Part shown: in pieces, positions 11,261 through 24,290 of the stretch
How the letters are laid out: each line of letters opens with the position of its first letter
Numbering within the stretch: position 1 is the stretch's first letter
From: Apis mellifera
Lineage: Eukaryota > Arthropoda > Insecta > Hymenoptera > Apidae
Direction: 5' to 3'
Length of the DNA stretch: 64,000 bases
Assembly: GCF_003254395.2 (NCBI RefSeq)
Contig: NC_037648.1
Span: 9,240,009-9,304,008 of the forward strand
Notes under the pieces: generated by a model
The model's database searches: none
What the model was told of the DNA's origin: nothing
Seen by the model: only the letters and a program-made list of their open reading frames with translations
Translations under genes and position numbers: made by a program

Positions 11261-13940
11261 CGTAGTACAAAGTTAAAAAAAAAAAAGAAAAAAATACGCG
11301 TAAATCGAAAAATACGTACAGTGAGTCGAAAAATTGATTACGTGTCGAACTCGCCTGTCATTTAGTAATGTTTGTTGTATAAAAAAATCGATCGATTGAT
11401 CGAATCCATTTTTTTTTTTTAAGTATTGAACAAAGCTGCTTTTTTAATTCGTAAAATTGTAAATATTAATTATTGTTATTGTTAAATTATAAAATTAAAC
11501 AATTAAAAAGATATTTAAAATACCAGATTGCATTATCAAATTACATTGATACATTTATATTGATTGAATGAAATATATTATGAAATTTGTTTACATATTG
11601 TTGAATTTTTCTTTAACTTTACGTACGCATTCAGTGAATATAATATAAATACGATTTGTTTCAATAAATCGTAATTCATTGTATACTCTTTCCTTGATCG
11701 ATCATTTTCCATTGTATTGTTCAAATAATTTTATTATTCGCTATTTATATTGCGTTCAGTATATTTCCATTTCGGATAATTTTACAATGTTTTTCATTGT
11801 TCGGTTAATAGAATATGCTCACTATTTATTGGTAACTCGGTGTATTCTCATGATAAGCTTACAAGCTTCATTATGCACCGTTCTACATACGGAGAATATG
11901 GAATACTATTTATAGAATTGATTGAAATTTTCAAACTAGAGCGATTTATTGAGAACAAAAAAGATTGTTGAATTCAAACAGTTTAGAAAAAGAATTTTGT
12001 TGGGTTATATTTTTTTTGTTGAGGAGTGTTTGTTTTAATTATTGGAAAATATTTTATGAATATGTGTCGTGGAGGAAGGAAATGAATAAAGTATGAAGAT
12101 AAATTGAGAATGTTATCGAGAATTGAAAAATAATTTAGATTATTTTAAATATTTAATGATAAAAGGAAAAAAAATGATAATAAAATTGAAAATTATTATT
12201 AATTTGAATATTTTATAAGTAAATTTTCAAAATTATCACTTGTCTTTTTAAATATATTCGTTTTAAATGAATGCTTTTCTCAATCTGTGAATTTACATCT
12301 TCTTTGATAATTTTATCGTTTGAAATTCTTCGACCGATAATTCTGCTCATAAAATTCCCCAAGGAAAATGAAAATCGAGTTTCCTTTAAACCTTTAGATT
12401 CCCTATAGTTTTATCAAGATAATTCATTGTTATACCTTGGTTCTTCTGAAATATATTCAACATTACATTTTTAACTACTAACTATGAAATAATATTTATT
12501 TGTTAATTCTTGATATAATTCTTGGATGAAATTTTGAAATTAAATTTTTATTTATTATAGAAAACAATAGAAAAAATAATAAAGAATATAAAAATTGTCC
12601 TATATTTCATAGAATATTATTATTAAAAATCTAATAAACTTCTTTATGCTTATAAAAATAAAATTACAAAAAACAATACGACAATATTAAATGTAACAAA
12701 AAAATAATGAAATAACGAAACAGTAAGACAATTTTTAACAAAATCCTCATTTTTATTATAAGTTCATTCAGAAATTTTATTAATTGTATAGAAGAAAGCG
12801 ATACTAAATATTAATTATTATTCGCCATAGGAATCGTTGTCTTATAATGTATCGGATAGATAAAATATTCCATAATATAAAAGAGAGGAAGTTGGCAAAG
12901 AGACTGTGTGAAAGAGAGAGAAAGAGAGAGAATCTGGCAGGAATTTTAATTGCTTCCATAAAAGCTATGCTCTACGATAGGATGTGTAAGAAGATATTTA
13001 GAGTGGATGGAATGTTGTTGCCGCTTCCTTGTATCCAAGCATCGATCAGATTGTTTCGTTTATCTTACGAGAAAAATTGAGAAAAATATCATTGAAACCA
13101 GATGTATGTTTGAATTCTCGATGAAACTCTATTTGATGCTTGTATACAAAAAATTGTATCCTTTATATGTATTATCCATTTCTTGAAAGAAAACGATAAA
13201 ATTGCAAGCTTCTTGGTTTATTTCTGTATTTCTTGGATTCGCGATTCGAATCGTTGAAACAGATATGTCACGGATGTGTTACGTGTTTCAAATTCTTCGA
13301 ACGAGCTCGAAAAATCGTGTAATATGATCTTCGTGATGGTATCGTGTTAAGGATAGGGAAAAATATGAGTGTTGAATTAACATTCATGTTACGAGACTTT
13401 TCTCCTTTGCTTCCGTTTTATCGGGGAATAATCGTTACAGTGATGTAAATTAATTGAATTATTTTTCATCGGATGCACGATAACGTTCCTTTCGTTTATC
13501 GATATAGATTTAATAAAATGAATGTAGAAATATGATTGAAAGCAGAAACGTGTGTTTCACATTCGTTTTGAACGTATTTTAAATATAATTATCACGATGA
13601 AAAAATATTCTATATTTCATATTTCTCTTAGACATTTCTTTATACGAATCTTTTATTAACGAGATAAATTTATCGACGTTCGAATATTTTTCAGAATAAA
13701 ATTTACAAGTGATCGTTTCGTTCTCTCTTTCATGCGCATTCACATTTATTTTCATATACGTAACTCTGCCCATCGAATTATTTTTAGCCTTTAACGATAG
13801 TATTAAATTATTCTTTGAAACAAAATGTATAAAATTCGATATTTTTAAACGCTATGGCGAGTAAAGAATATAACAATCTGGTTTCCCAGATATTGTTAAA
13901 CGATAATGTTAATTGTTAAGCTGGAAATCTGTTTAAAATT
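11261..13940. other. Long AT-rich non-coding stretch
   Basis: About 2.7 kb of very AT-rich DNA. Slightly GC-richer patches at 12840-13330 and 13580-13780 have frames of only 60-77 codons with no motifs. No repeats beyond homopolymers and short GA runs (12910-12931). Confidence 0.5.
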
Positions 13941-14180
13941 TCAATCAAGGTGGCAGAAATATGATACAACCCAATATAAACCCGATCCTCTTTTTATTCC
14001 TCTCGATCAGATATGGGCCAAACGAACGTTTCTGGTCTGTCGTTGATACATCACAGACCAATGTGGGGCAATATTAAAGTGTTTAAAAGCGAGCTAAAAA
14101 TTTCGAGTGGAATAGTTGTCAGCGGGGAATTTTAATTCTTTGAAAGATCGAATTCTCGTGATACTCGATGGAAGGTTTTG
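13941..14180. promoter_or_regulatory. Small GC-elevated block
   Basis: A patch richer in G and C than its flanks (AAACCCGATCC, GATATGGGCCAAACG, ACAGACCAATGTGGGGC) without an open frame. Candidate conserved non-coding element. Confidence 0.25.
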
Positions 14181-15350
14181 TTTTTTCTTCTTCTTTTTTA
14201 TTTTATTTTATTTTTTTTTTATCGCTGTTTGCTTTACAGAAATGGGACAAAGAAATGACGATGACAGAAAGTGATACAAATCATACTTTTATATACGTAT
14301 TGAAAAATAATAAATCAAAAAATGAGCAGTCCAAAACATAAAAAATATTGATTTAATATGGAGATATAAATCTCAGCTCAGTTTGCACAGCGATTTTTTA
14401 AAGAATCTTTGTTGTTGTTGCGAGCTAAAGAATTCCGTAGATTGATATTTTTATTACAAATCTGTTACAAAAAATCCCATAGCAAAAGGAAACGAGCTCT
14501 TTATAAACATTATATTGATTCTTTAAATTAAAACAATTTCTCCATTATTCTTTATTTTTTATATTTTCAAAGAAAATATATTAATATCGTTAATTGATTT
14601 TGAATTTTATTAAAATGATATATTTGCCAGAAATTATTTTACACGATGTTCTATTTGATTCATTTTTATGATTATTTAATACGTTTCGATACAGTAGAAC
14701 ACACTTACGTATGTTCTTAAGATAGTTTTAAGTTAAAGTGTTCTAAGCCGCTCAAACGCAAAGTCGGATAAAATACTTGTTAAAGTTTCGCAAGATAAAG
14801 AGAAATCTCTTGCTTCTATTAAAAGAATACATTTTTATTCGAATGCTCGATTTATTAATAAAATTAATATCCTCATTTTATTTTTCTCTTTCTACTAAAA
14901 ATAAATTAAATTATTCGTGTATTCTCGACAATCACTTTGGATTGCCATTTATTTGGTCCATTGTTTCCATTGATCCATTCAATGAGATACCAATCTACAT
15001 GTATCAATATTTTCACATTAAACGAACTCGAACACGTATTTTCCATGCAATGAATCCTGACGTTCGCGCATAAAAGAATCCTTATTCTGTGTCGTTATAA
15101 CAGAAATATAATCCGGAGAAATTTTAATATCATATCCATTTTTATTCATTAAAAATTTCAATCCTCAGATTCCAAGCAAAACACAAGACAACAAATATTA
15201 ATTAATATTAAAATCATTAAACCAAAACCTTTTCTTTCCACAAAAAATTCTTTCAAAACGAAATTGTTCTCGTGACATTACTTTAACTCTAATCATCTTA
15301 ATCTCACCGCGCATTTTTATTCGTTTAAACTTCACCTTTATCCCAATCCT
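14181..15350. other. AT-rich non-coding DNA
   Basis: AT-rich, with T-runs near 14190-14220. A 98-codon plus frame at 14777-15073 starts with TTG and is rich in Leu, Ile, Lys and Phe, as expected of random AT-rich DNA, so it is not called. Confidence 0.5.
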
Positions 15351-15950
15351 ACATCACGAAGCAATAAAATATCTCTTCTTGCGAGCATAGAGGTCGAATA
15401 CGAAAGAATCGAGGCACAAAGCGATCGAACAAAAGCGATATTCATAATCGTTCATGAAATATTTATGAAATCGCCCGTGAAAAATATGGGGAGCGTGTCC
15501 TCGGGCTAAGTTTCTACACCGTGGAAGATAGTCCCGCGAAAAAAAAGGAGACCTACTGAAAACTAACAGGGAACAGATGCCAAACACGTCACGAGAATGA
15601 AAGAATCGCGGAATATCTGGGAAACTGTACGTACAAGTTCCCATCCAAACGTGGTGGCATATTCCGATCCCAGTATCATACTCACGTATCCGCCAAATCT
15701 TTTATTTCGTTATTCCGCATCCTTCACCGTCGTCCCGTGTTGCTTCTTACTCCGTGAATTGCATCGACGCATTTTCTCTTTACTCCCTCTGGCCGAGGCA
15801 GAGAAAGAGAGACAGAGGACTTTGCGTGTTCCGCGTATCGAACAGCCTCGTTTAGGGTGCTCCATATTCCGCAGACGAACGAACGTCTCTCTTCTTTGTT
15901 TCTCTGTAACCGATGGTGAACCGATGGTATGGTATTTCTTTCAATGAAAT
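15351..15950. promoter_or_regulatory. GC-elevated block with a possible short plus-strand exon
   Basis: The block is open on the plus strand from about 15570 to 15947. A branch-point-like CTAAC and acceptor AG (15568-15569) precede a 57-nt segment ending at a donor-like GTACGT (15627). Translated it begins GTDAKHVTRMKES. The pyrimidine tract is poor, so the exon is weakly supported. A conserved regulatory block is equally likely. Confidence 0.2.
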
Positions 15951-17330
15951 TTTTTCGTTCTCTCGGCTGATTTATTTCCCCATCAATCGAATGTCTATCG
16001 TGTTTTCCCTCTCTTTTTTAAATTTTAGAGATAGAAATTGTATATTGTCGTGTACATTATTTCGTCGATGATCGATCAATTTTAAGAAATTCGGATGGAA
16101 CGGGAGATTTGTTACTATATAATTATTCTTTTAGTAAATTAAACTTATAATTCTTTGAAAAATTCGTGAATCTATTTATCGTATGAATTTTTTAATATTC
16201 TTTGAGAAATTTTCATCAAATTTACACGTTAAATAGTTGCAGCACTATACTTATGACACGTTCGTCGCATTTTTAAAAATCACAAAGCAGGCGAGGTATT
16301 AATGCAAATAGCAACGAAGTGATTTCTAGTACAAACACGAGTTCATAATACAGAACACCCTTTTTCTCTGGAATATTCTCTGGGAAAAAGGAAAAAATTT
16401 TTTTACCTTTCCTACGTGTTTCGTTCCTGTATTTAAATATGGCTTAATTTTATAGATCTCGGTTTTATTCACCGTGTTCATCCATGAATGGCACACAGAA
16501 GCAATTTTGAGTAAAAAAGTTCTATAAAATTTCCCACGCTTAGATCATAGCAATTAATATCGCGAGATAATATCTATGTAGTATCGTTTGAACAAAAAAA
16601 TTTCGATTAATCTTATCTTATCAATTATCATTTTCTTCTTTCTTTCATATTTGTATCAAAGCATTATAATTTTTAAAAATTAGTTTTGCATGGTAAATCA
16701 GGCTATTTGCATTTATGTCATAACGTTTTTTGAATAAAATTTAGCGAACGAAAAATTCCCATCTCAGGATAAAAATTTTGAATATGAATTAAATTTCACA
16801 GACAAAAAAAAAAGAATTACATAATATTTTAAATATTAAATTTCATAAATAACGTTTGTAACAATAAATTATTACCATATATATTTTTGTATAATCTATA
16901 CAATGTCATATAAATGCAAATTATATCATGCATAAATATATTATATAAACAATACTTAGAAGAATGATTATGTACTTACATCTATCCTTTTCCACAAAGT
17001 CACCCTTGATGAATATATCCCTTAACTTGTCAACGATCGAATATACGCGACCCCATATAACATCGACTTCAGAAATTATGATCCACCATCTCACTTCGTT
17101 CGTCATCTTATTCTTCTTCAACCTCTACATCTCTCTCCCTCTCTCACACACAATTTTTCACTGTACTATAACTTTTCTTCCACCCTATCTACTAGATTTA
17201 TTATTATTTCACAAAAAAAAAAGAAAAACAAGAAAAAAAATTTCTAAAAGAAAACTAGAAGATCAAAATCATCCGAATTCTGCGTGCAATTTTAAACATT
17301 TCCTATCAACAAAAATTCTGATAAAAAACC
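15951..17330. other. AT-rich non-coding DNA
   Basis: AT-rich. A CT/ACAC-containing patch lies at 17120-17200. No credible gene. Confidence 0.5.
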
Positions 17331-17900
17331 AGAAATGCAAGTACTTCTAGGTACGTGCAATTTGTCGAAAAGGGCCAACTACGTTCTCCTTCTTCTATTT
17401 TCACTTCTTCTACCCGATAATTTCGTTGCATTTCGTAATTTTCCACCCTCTACGTGCGCGTCGAATATCGCGCGGAAACGAGTAGCGTGTAAGAATCATC
17501 GTTTTATTTCCACGAAAATCGCAGGCGTGGAAGATAAGGTGAATTTTCATCCTTGTTACGCTCGATGAAATTTTATTTTTCGATATTTCTTTAAACATTT
17601 TCTTTCTTCCTTTTCTTTTTCTAACCGTTAAAAAATGATTAATTGTTCTTCCAGTATCGTTTAATGGAAACATTGATCAACGAATTAATCAGGATTCAGC
17701 TTAAGAGGTGAATTTAAAACGAGCTACGTTTATTGCAAGCAGAATAAATTTTCCAAGTCGTTCTGTAATGTTACCGTCTGTGTTCCCGCGTTTTAGCGGG
17801 AATGCTAACAGTTCGGTTAATTTTCTTCCGGGAAACTTTCAGTTGGGTGTGTCTGTAAAAGTGTGGCAGATAAATGAAGATTGTGCTAGTCTCTGACTGA
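17331..17900. other. Moderately GC-elevated segment
   Basis: Slightly above background GC, with short open frames on both strands (17335-17568 plus; 17673-17410 minus) and no motifs or strong splice sites. At 17789-17801 GCGTTTTAGCGGG is a short local oddity. Unassigned. Confidence 0.25.
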
Positions 17901-18720
17901 ATTCTAATTCAAAAATTCTCCGTTTTATTTTGATTATAATTTTAATTGATTAATTTCTTTTTTCTTTTTTTGATTTGTTCAAAATAATTGTTATAACTTT
18001 AATACTTATTTATTTACTATTTTTTATAAAATTGTTTGTGATAATCGAGAATTGTTATATATTTTTTAATTACAAAAATTTTAGACGACTATACATTTTT
18101 CTGTGCAACGATATATTCATGTATTTTACAGTTATTCCAGTTTTTAAAATGGAAATGTATATTTTTTTCTTATTATTATTATTTTTTTTTTTCGCGTGGA
18201 ATAAATCTTCCTGTTGTTTCATATAAAAAATTATAGAGATAGAGTTCATGTAGCATTGTTATTCTAACGTACAAATCGGAATAAAAAAATGAGGTATATT
18301 TTCATCCATGTTTAATTCTATAAAAAAAATAATAATAATAAACCAGACTACATTACATAATTAGAAAGCTTTCTTTCTTTAAAATATCTCATAATAAATA
18401 AACTACAGATTTTTATGCAAAATTAAATTTTTATAATTGGAAAAAATAAAACTGAGATTTGCTTAAATATTCACTATATATACTATAATAATTTTACAAC
18501 TGGAATTTTTAATTTTACTTTAATTCGTTGCTCAATTGTATATATTAATTATTTAATAACTCAAAGTAACACATACAATGTGTCCTTTTCTTTTCCAAAA
18601 TCATTCACTAAAATCAGAAACAAAAGTCTGTTTAAATAAACCATTTAATTTAAATAAAATTGAAAAGTACAATTCTCTATAAACGAAACGAAAAAAAAAA
18701 AAAAAAAAAAAAAAGAACTG
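17901..18720. other. AT-rich DNA with A24 tract
   Basis: AT-rich throughout, ending in an uninterrupted run of about 24 A at 18691-18714. No retrotransposed sequence is recognisable upstream of it, so it is treated as a simple repeat. Confidence 0.6.
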
Positions 18721-19110
18721 CTCAATACTGTTTCGACAAAACATACAGGGATCGCGTTGAAAATCCGCGTGTCAACCCTCGCGAATCATCGACGATCGGT
18801 CCGTCGATCCGCGAGAGAATCACGTAATCTTCGACTCACGACCGGTTAAATACATTTTATCTGACGTCACGCGACAATGTCGTCTGTCGCTTAACAGTGA
18901 AGCTTTCGAAACGCGTCCTCCAGTTTGCCTGAATGTACATTGAACGCCCGAATTTAGGGCCGGAAGACGCCGTCAGGCTGCAACGACAGCTGTCGCGTTC
19001 GAGAATTTTGCTTACAAGAACGATTCCTCTTTAAGCTGAATGAAACGTTCTTAGCATTAGTTAATTTTGGCGGGTATAGTTTCGAATGGCGCCGGTGGTC
19101 GGTCCCCATG
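18721..19110. promoter_or_regulatory. CpG-rich block with CRE and 12-bp palindrome
   Basis: High CpG density. TGACGTCACGC at 18862-18872 is identical over 11 bp to the site at 5341. The perfect 12-bp palindrome CGACAGCTGTCG lies at 18984-18995 around an E-box core. Frames are short. Probably regulatory. Confidence 0.4.
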
Positions 19111-19189
19111 AAGTTTAAAACAAGATAAGTTAGACGAGTAAGATAAGTTAAGTGAGGTCAGATTATATTTCAAAGGAGTTTATATCTCT

Positions 19190-20090
19190 ATGTCCATGAT
19201 ATTTATAAAGTTTCATTTCGATTGAGATGATGGTTGGATTAATTTTAGTTGCTAGTGAGTTTTAGGTTTTATTATGGTACGTATTTATAGTATTTATAAA
19301 GTTCTATCTCGTTCGACTCGCTTGAATCGAGGTTGGGTTTGGTTTCGGTTTGGTTACAAGATAGGTATCAAGTTTTTCTTCTGTCCATAACATCGATAAA
19401 CTTCCATCTCGATCGAGATGTATTGAACGATAGATTGGATTAGTAGTTTTAATTAATAGCGTAATTAAATTATGTTAATCGATTCCACGTTTTATATCTA
19501 CGATACTTACGAAGTTTTATCTCGTTCGAGTTGTTTGAATTGAGGTTAGGTTTCAGTTAGTAGTAGATTACAAGGCAGATACGAAGTTCCCCTTCTATCC
19601 TCGTAACATCAATAAAGTTTCATCTCGATCGAATGTCATGGTTGAATTAGATTAAGTTTAATGAGTTAGATTCAGTCGTGATAGTTTATGATAGCAGTTT
19701 ATGATAATTAAGTACATATTCTATCTCCCTAGAGTTTCATCTCGATCGAATAAATGGATTAGATTAAGTTAGGTTTAATTTCAGTTAGCAATTGATCAGG
19801 TTAGATTATGTTTCATAGGTTATGATAGTTATGTGCATATTCTGTTCTCATAACATCTTAAAATTTCATCTCGATCCAAGAAATAGATCGGATTAGCTTT
19901 AATTTCAATCAATAGTAATAAGTTAAATTAAATTAGCTTTGGAAGTCGCTATTGTTTCTCGTCGTAAGTTTCGTTTAATCCAGCCATATCGCCTTTTTAA
20001 AGACAGAACATTTCCAAAGCTAAGTCTTTGTACTTCTCGTTCATATCTTTCTCCTTTAGCCAGTCTAAATTTCATGTCGATCAGCTACTG
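19190..20090. repeat. Degenerate tandem array, unit about 100 bp, eight recognisable copies
   Basis: The core AAAGTTTCATCTCGATCGA recurs in degenerate form at about 19207, 19298, 19398, 19511, 19614, 19731, 19860 and 20066. Spacings are 91, 100, 113, 103, 117, 129 and 206 (two units). Each core tends to follow a pyrimidine-rich lead (TCTRTCC-type) and ATAACATC. Alternate units share further text (GAATTGAGGTTAGGTTT type), suggesting a dimer of about 210 bp. The copy at 19405-19420 contains the perfect 16-bp palindrome CATCTCGATCGAGATG. Confidence 0.8.
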
Positions 20091-20480
20091 GTTTCTTTTC
20101 AAAGAAATATCCATTTTAGTGGATTTTAGGGATCATTGAATTTCGCAACTCCGGTTCATCCTTTTCTCTGGTTCCTTGTAATAGAGACGTTAATATTTCA
20201 CGGTACGTATCAAGAAAAAGGCAGAGAAGACTCTTTGTGAGGCACCCTCGTCGTCCAAACTTCCCTTTTCTTTTCCTCTCCATCCTTCGACCCACCCTTG
20301 TTTGTCATTTGCTCTTTCTTCTTCTTTTTCTTCTTCTTCTTCTTCTTCTTCTCTTTTCCTCTTTCTTTTTCTTTTTTCTTTTATTAGAAAGTTCTTTTTT
20401 TACCTCGTGTCGGGGAAAAAATGGTCATGAGATTCGTTTTTAATGGCCGCGAAAAGTGAAAGCGACGTTGAAACGCCGCG
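20091..20480. repeat. Pyrimidine block with TTC microsatellite
   Basis: A (TTC)n run at about 20312-20352 sits within a longer C/T-rich stretch extending to about 20400. The plus frame across it encodes low-complexity Leu/Ser/Phe and is not a gene. Confidence 0.8.
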
Positions 20481-21350
20481 TTATCGAAAGTCATAAATCT
20501 TCTAGTTGGGAAGAAATTAGAAAAATTTTTTTATTACCTCAGATATAATAATATATGGGGCCGGATGTAGGTGTCACTGAGGGAAAAATTTCTTCAAGAT
20601 GCGGGATATCAAGAAATTCTTTGAATAATTTATAGATAATAGATTATTTATTAGAGATTATTTATTAAAAATAAGATCACTTAACTCTCGTTTTCGTTAT
20701 TCATTATTTAGATACTTTAAATAGTCTAATTGTTTCAATATTAATGTATTTTCAATATATAAAATATAAATCTTCGAAAAATAATTTATTCAAATGAATA
20801 AATTTATTCTTATGAATATTGACAATAAATGTCAAGCTGAAAATAATCTATAATAAATTATAATCCAATTATTTTTTAACGTTATTATTTTTGCTTAAAA
20901 CGATCATCTCACTTAATTAATCATATACAAAAATATTTTAATCATCATTTTCTATGAAATTACGCGAAATTCGATGAAGAATCCTTTTAATATAAACGAT
21001 TATTTCGCCGATCGATGCAATTTTCCAGGCAATTGGGTACATAGAAATTGCACATCTCTAATTTTCCTAATTTTCCTCTAAACAACCACGTGAAATCAAC
21101 GAAGATACGTTTAATGAATAAAAACGATAATGTCATTAACGAGATCGATCCATTCTTCGTGGAATTAGATATTCAAGAATCAACAATTTCAATCGCTTTT
21201 TAAGTGACATAACGTAACTCGTTTTATTTTTTCCTTAAGATAAACATGAGAATTAAAATTATCAAGAATTTCTCTCAAAAAAATACAGCAATACTCATCA
21301 ATTTTACTGTATTTTTACTCTTGAGATTCTTCACTTTCTCTGCCTATTTT
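20481..21350. other. AT-rich non-coding DNA
   Basis: AT-rich DNA with occasional CpG patches (20990-21150). No supported gene. Confidence 0.5.
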
Positions 21351-21549
21351 TCCCTTTCATCTATTTATCCGTCTGACTATTGATTTGCGAGACCGCTGAC
21401 ACGCACAAAGGTTATCGGTCTGTCAAAACGATACGATGTAACAACAGAGAGATAGAGAGATAAAGTCATTAATTTTCAACGTGAACGAAACATCGTTATC
21501 CTGAGTCGATTAGCCCGTTGCTCGTTTAGCTCATCCTTTGATTCCTCTG

Positions 21550-21580
<31 letters not shown>
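21351..21580. promoter_or_regulatory. Small GC-elevated block ending in GA microsatellite
   Basis: A GC-elevated patch (GCGAGACCGCTGACACGCAC) is followed at 21550-21580 by an AGAG microsatellite. GAGA-type tracts are known binding sites for GAGA factor in insects; function is inferred only. Confidence 0.3.
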
Positions 21581-21582
<2 letters not shown>

Positions 21583-23820
21583 ATAAAATATTAGGATACT
21601 TAATCGCGAGAGGAATCGAAGATGGAATAAAAGAAGGATTATTCTGGAAGATATATTAACTAAAAGAATGTGATATAATTCGAAGGGGAAAAAAATAAAA
21701 AGATGGATATTTGATAGATACTTAGATATTAATTTTTCTTGAAAGAGAGAAATGGAATAAAAATAGTTATAATTGTATTTTTGTGTTTCATCTTCTTCTT
21801 TTTTTTTTATTTTATTAATCGGTATGTATCATATATGAAACGAAATCGTGGAGAAAAATTAATCGTTGCGTTAAACGTGAAATAATCGAGCAGAAAGAGT
21901 GGAAACGCGTAACAGTAAATAAATAATGGAAATATTGGAACTATTTAAAATTTTTTAAAATCTTTTTACCGAATAATTAATTCGAATAAAAATTTAAAAA
22001 ATTCGAATATGAAAAATCAATTTATTCCCGTTACACGCAACCATCAAAACAATGCTATATTAAAATCAATTGTTTCAATACACTCGCTCAATTTTTACAA
22101 TTTTTTTTTTTTTATTCCTCGTTGAGTAGATTGTTTCATTTAACATATTAAAGGTTATTTAAAAACGTCACGCATGAAATGACTAGCATCGGTATATTTA
22201 CATTACTTTTGTATATTTTAACAAAAATATTTCCACTTAACGGTAACAGCACAATATCGGCATTTTTTTATAACGTTTCAATAGCGACACGAGTATTTTG
22301 TCGATCAATCGACTATCGTGTGTTATTTGTACACAACCTGTTTGAGAAAAAAAAACGAGATTGTATTGCCAATATGTTAATTCAAATACTTTATTTGAAA
22401 TGTGTTTCTTTTTTCAATATCTTCAACATTAAATATAATCAATTAATAAGCAATTAATGTTTAAACAGTGACAGATTAATATTGCAGAACAAAGTAAATT
22501 TTTTAAATACTTGTCTTTGTTTTATCACGAAATATTTATAATGGCTTTTAGATTTAGATTCTTAGTGAAATTTAACATTTCTTAATCACTTTCAATTTTA
22601 TTTAACAAGAAAAAGTTGGAAGAAATTGATTCTTAAACTGGATAATAAATTTTAAAAATTAATCGATAATCATAAAGTCAATAGAAAGAGAGATCAATTC
22701 GACATTGAAAGTATTTAAAAAAGTTTTTCACGCGCATAAAAAAATTTTATTATTAAATACGGCTGAGAAGTTTCGTGAAAATTTAATTACTACGTCTAGC
22801 TTCATCCATAAAATAGTGAGACCAAATTTGAGGATTAAACTAATGAAAATTCAGCGTAATAGTCAAGTCGGCCGAATTCGATTTTCACTCGTCAAAATTT
22901 AATTCCCTTTTACTTCTATTTTTTTTTTTTTTTTTTTTTTTTAATATACATATAAAACATACGCTTGAAACCATTGAACCGTCATGTATCGAATTTCATT
23001 CGATCCCCGAGTACGTCGAAAGTTGGAAAGCAAAATTGAAAAAAAATGGAAGGTTACATGGCCACGCGTGTATGCATGCTTGTATATATGGAAAAATGTG
23101 GAATAATTTCAAGGCAACTGTTCGTGTAACAACGAGGAAAACACGGAAGACAAAAATGATGGGAATTCAGAATTTCTGTTTGCTTGTTGTGCAATGAAAT
23201 TCTAAATAATTCTGAATTAACAACTGCATACTCCCTACATCGATATCTGTCCATCCAAAAAGAGATATTCTTTTTTTTTTATAATATAAGAATATTATTT
23301 TATTTTGTTAAAAAAGAAAATTGTGTTGAAATTGATCGGACACATAGGATCCAATTATAGGAAATAATCAGTGAAGGAAAAATTTGTTGTATAAAATATA
23401 ATTACACGCGTTCATTTGTCATTTTTCATATGAAATGTATTATAATTCAAATATTTTGTTTCTCGCGATATTAATATGGGAATCATTTGTCCTTTATTTC
23501 ACGAATGCATCAAAAATTTTGAATCAATAAAACAATATTTCTATATTCTCTGAAAAAATAAAAGAAAAGAAGTAGGAACATTACGCAAAAAAAATTATCT
23601 TAGAGTTAATGAAAAATTTAAATCAAATTATGAGATATTAGTATTCTTAATTAGAAGATTCAAATATAAATAAGAATAAATTCAAGCAATCTATTTATAA
23701 CGAGTTACAAATAAAATTTTTTATCACTCGTGAACCGTGCGATAAATAATTCACATTTCATCACAAATAGTGGAATATTTAAATAATTATTTCGTAATAA
23801 TGCAAAAATTCAGAGACATT
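21581..23820. other. AT-rich DNA with T24 tract
   Basis: AT-rich, with a T run of about 24 at 22919-22942 and a slightly GC-richer patch at 22970-23260. Short frames of 60-90 codons carry no motifs. No gene called. Confidence 0.5.
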
Positions 23821-24290
23821 ATACGACCGAATATTAATGTAACTATACGTGCAACTTAATGACACATATCATTTAATGAGCCATTGTATCGTGTCTAATT
23901 AGTAGTTGTGCATTAATTAGCACAGTTTTAATTCGATCGATATGCGTGTAATTAACGAAATTCTACTTCCGTATTATTGTTTACTTATCGTCGTATAAGA
24001 TTAAAGGATTTTACGCTCCGTTATACGTAAATAAACGAAATTATCATAAAATAACTTTAACATAGTGAACGGTGAAGTTTGAAGCAACACAGGTGATGGA
24101 GGGGTATACGTATGCACGTGAAATGATGTGATCCTCTATTTATTATTCGATGTGTCAGCTGTCGATTGGAAAGGGTCGAAACATCCAGTTTGCATTATTC
24201 AACGTTCAATTCCATCAGACGAATCAAACGGTTCTCCAGCCACGATGTAAATACACGTCTATCGGGGATAAATGGTACATTTTGGAGATA
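23821..24290. promoter_or_regulatory. TAATTA cluster, putative homeodomain-bound element
   Basis: Within 60 bp lie TAATTAG (23896-23902), ATTAATTAG (23912-23920, inside GTGC...GCAC arms), TTTAATTCG and GTAATTAACG (23948-23957). GC-elevated sequence follows to 24290. Clustered TAATTA cores are the classic homeodomain recognition sequence; enhancer function is inferred. Confidence 0.4.

Noticed and set aside
18691..18714. A24 tract as the tail of a processed pseudogene or SINE
   Set aside because: No gene-like or SINE-like body lies upstream and no target-site duplication is visible.
20237..20443. Plus frame with a poly-Leu/Phe segment resembling a membrane helix
   Set aside because: The hydrophobic run is simply the TTC/CTT microsatellite translated.
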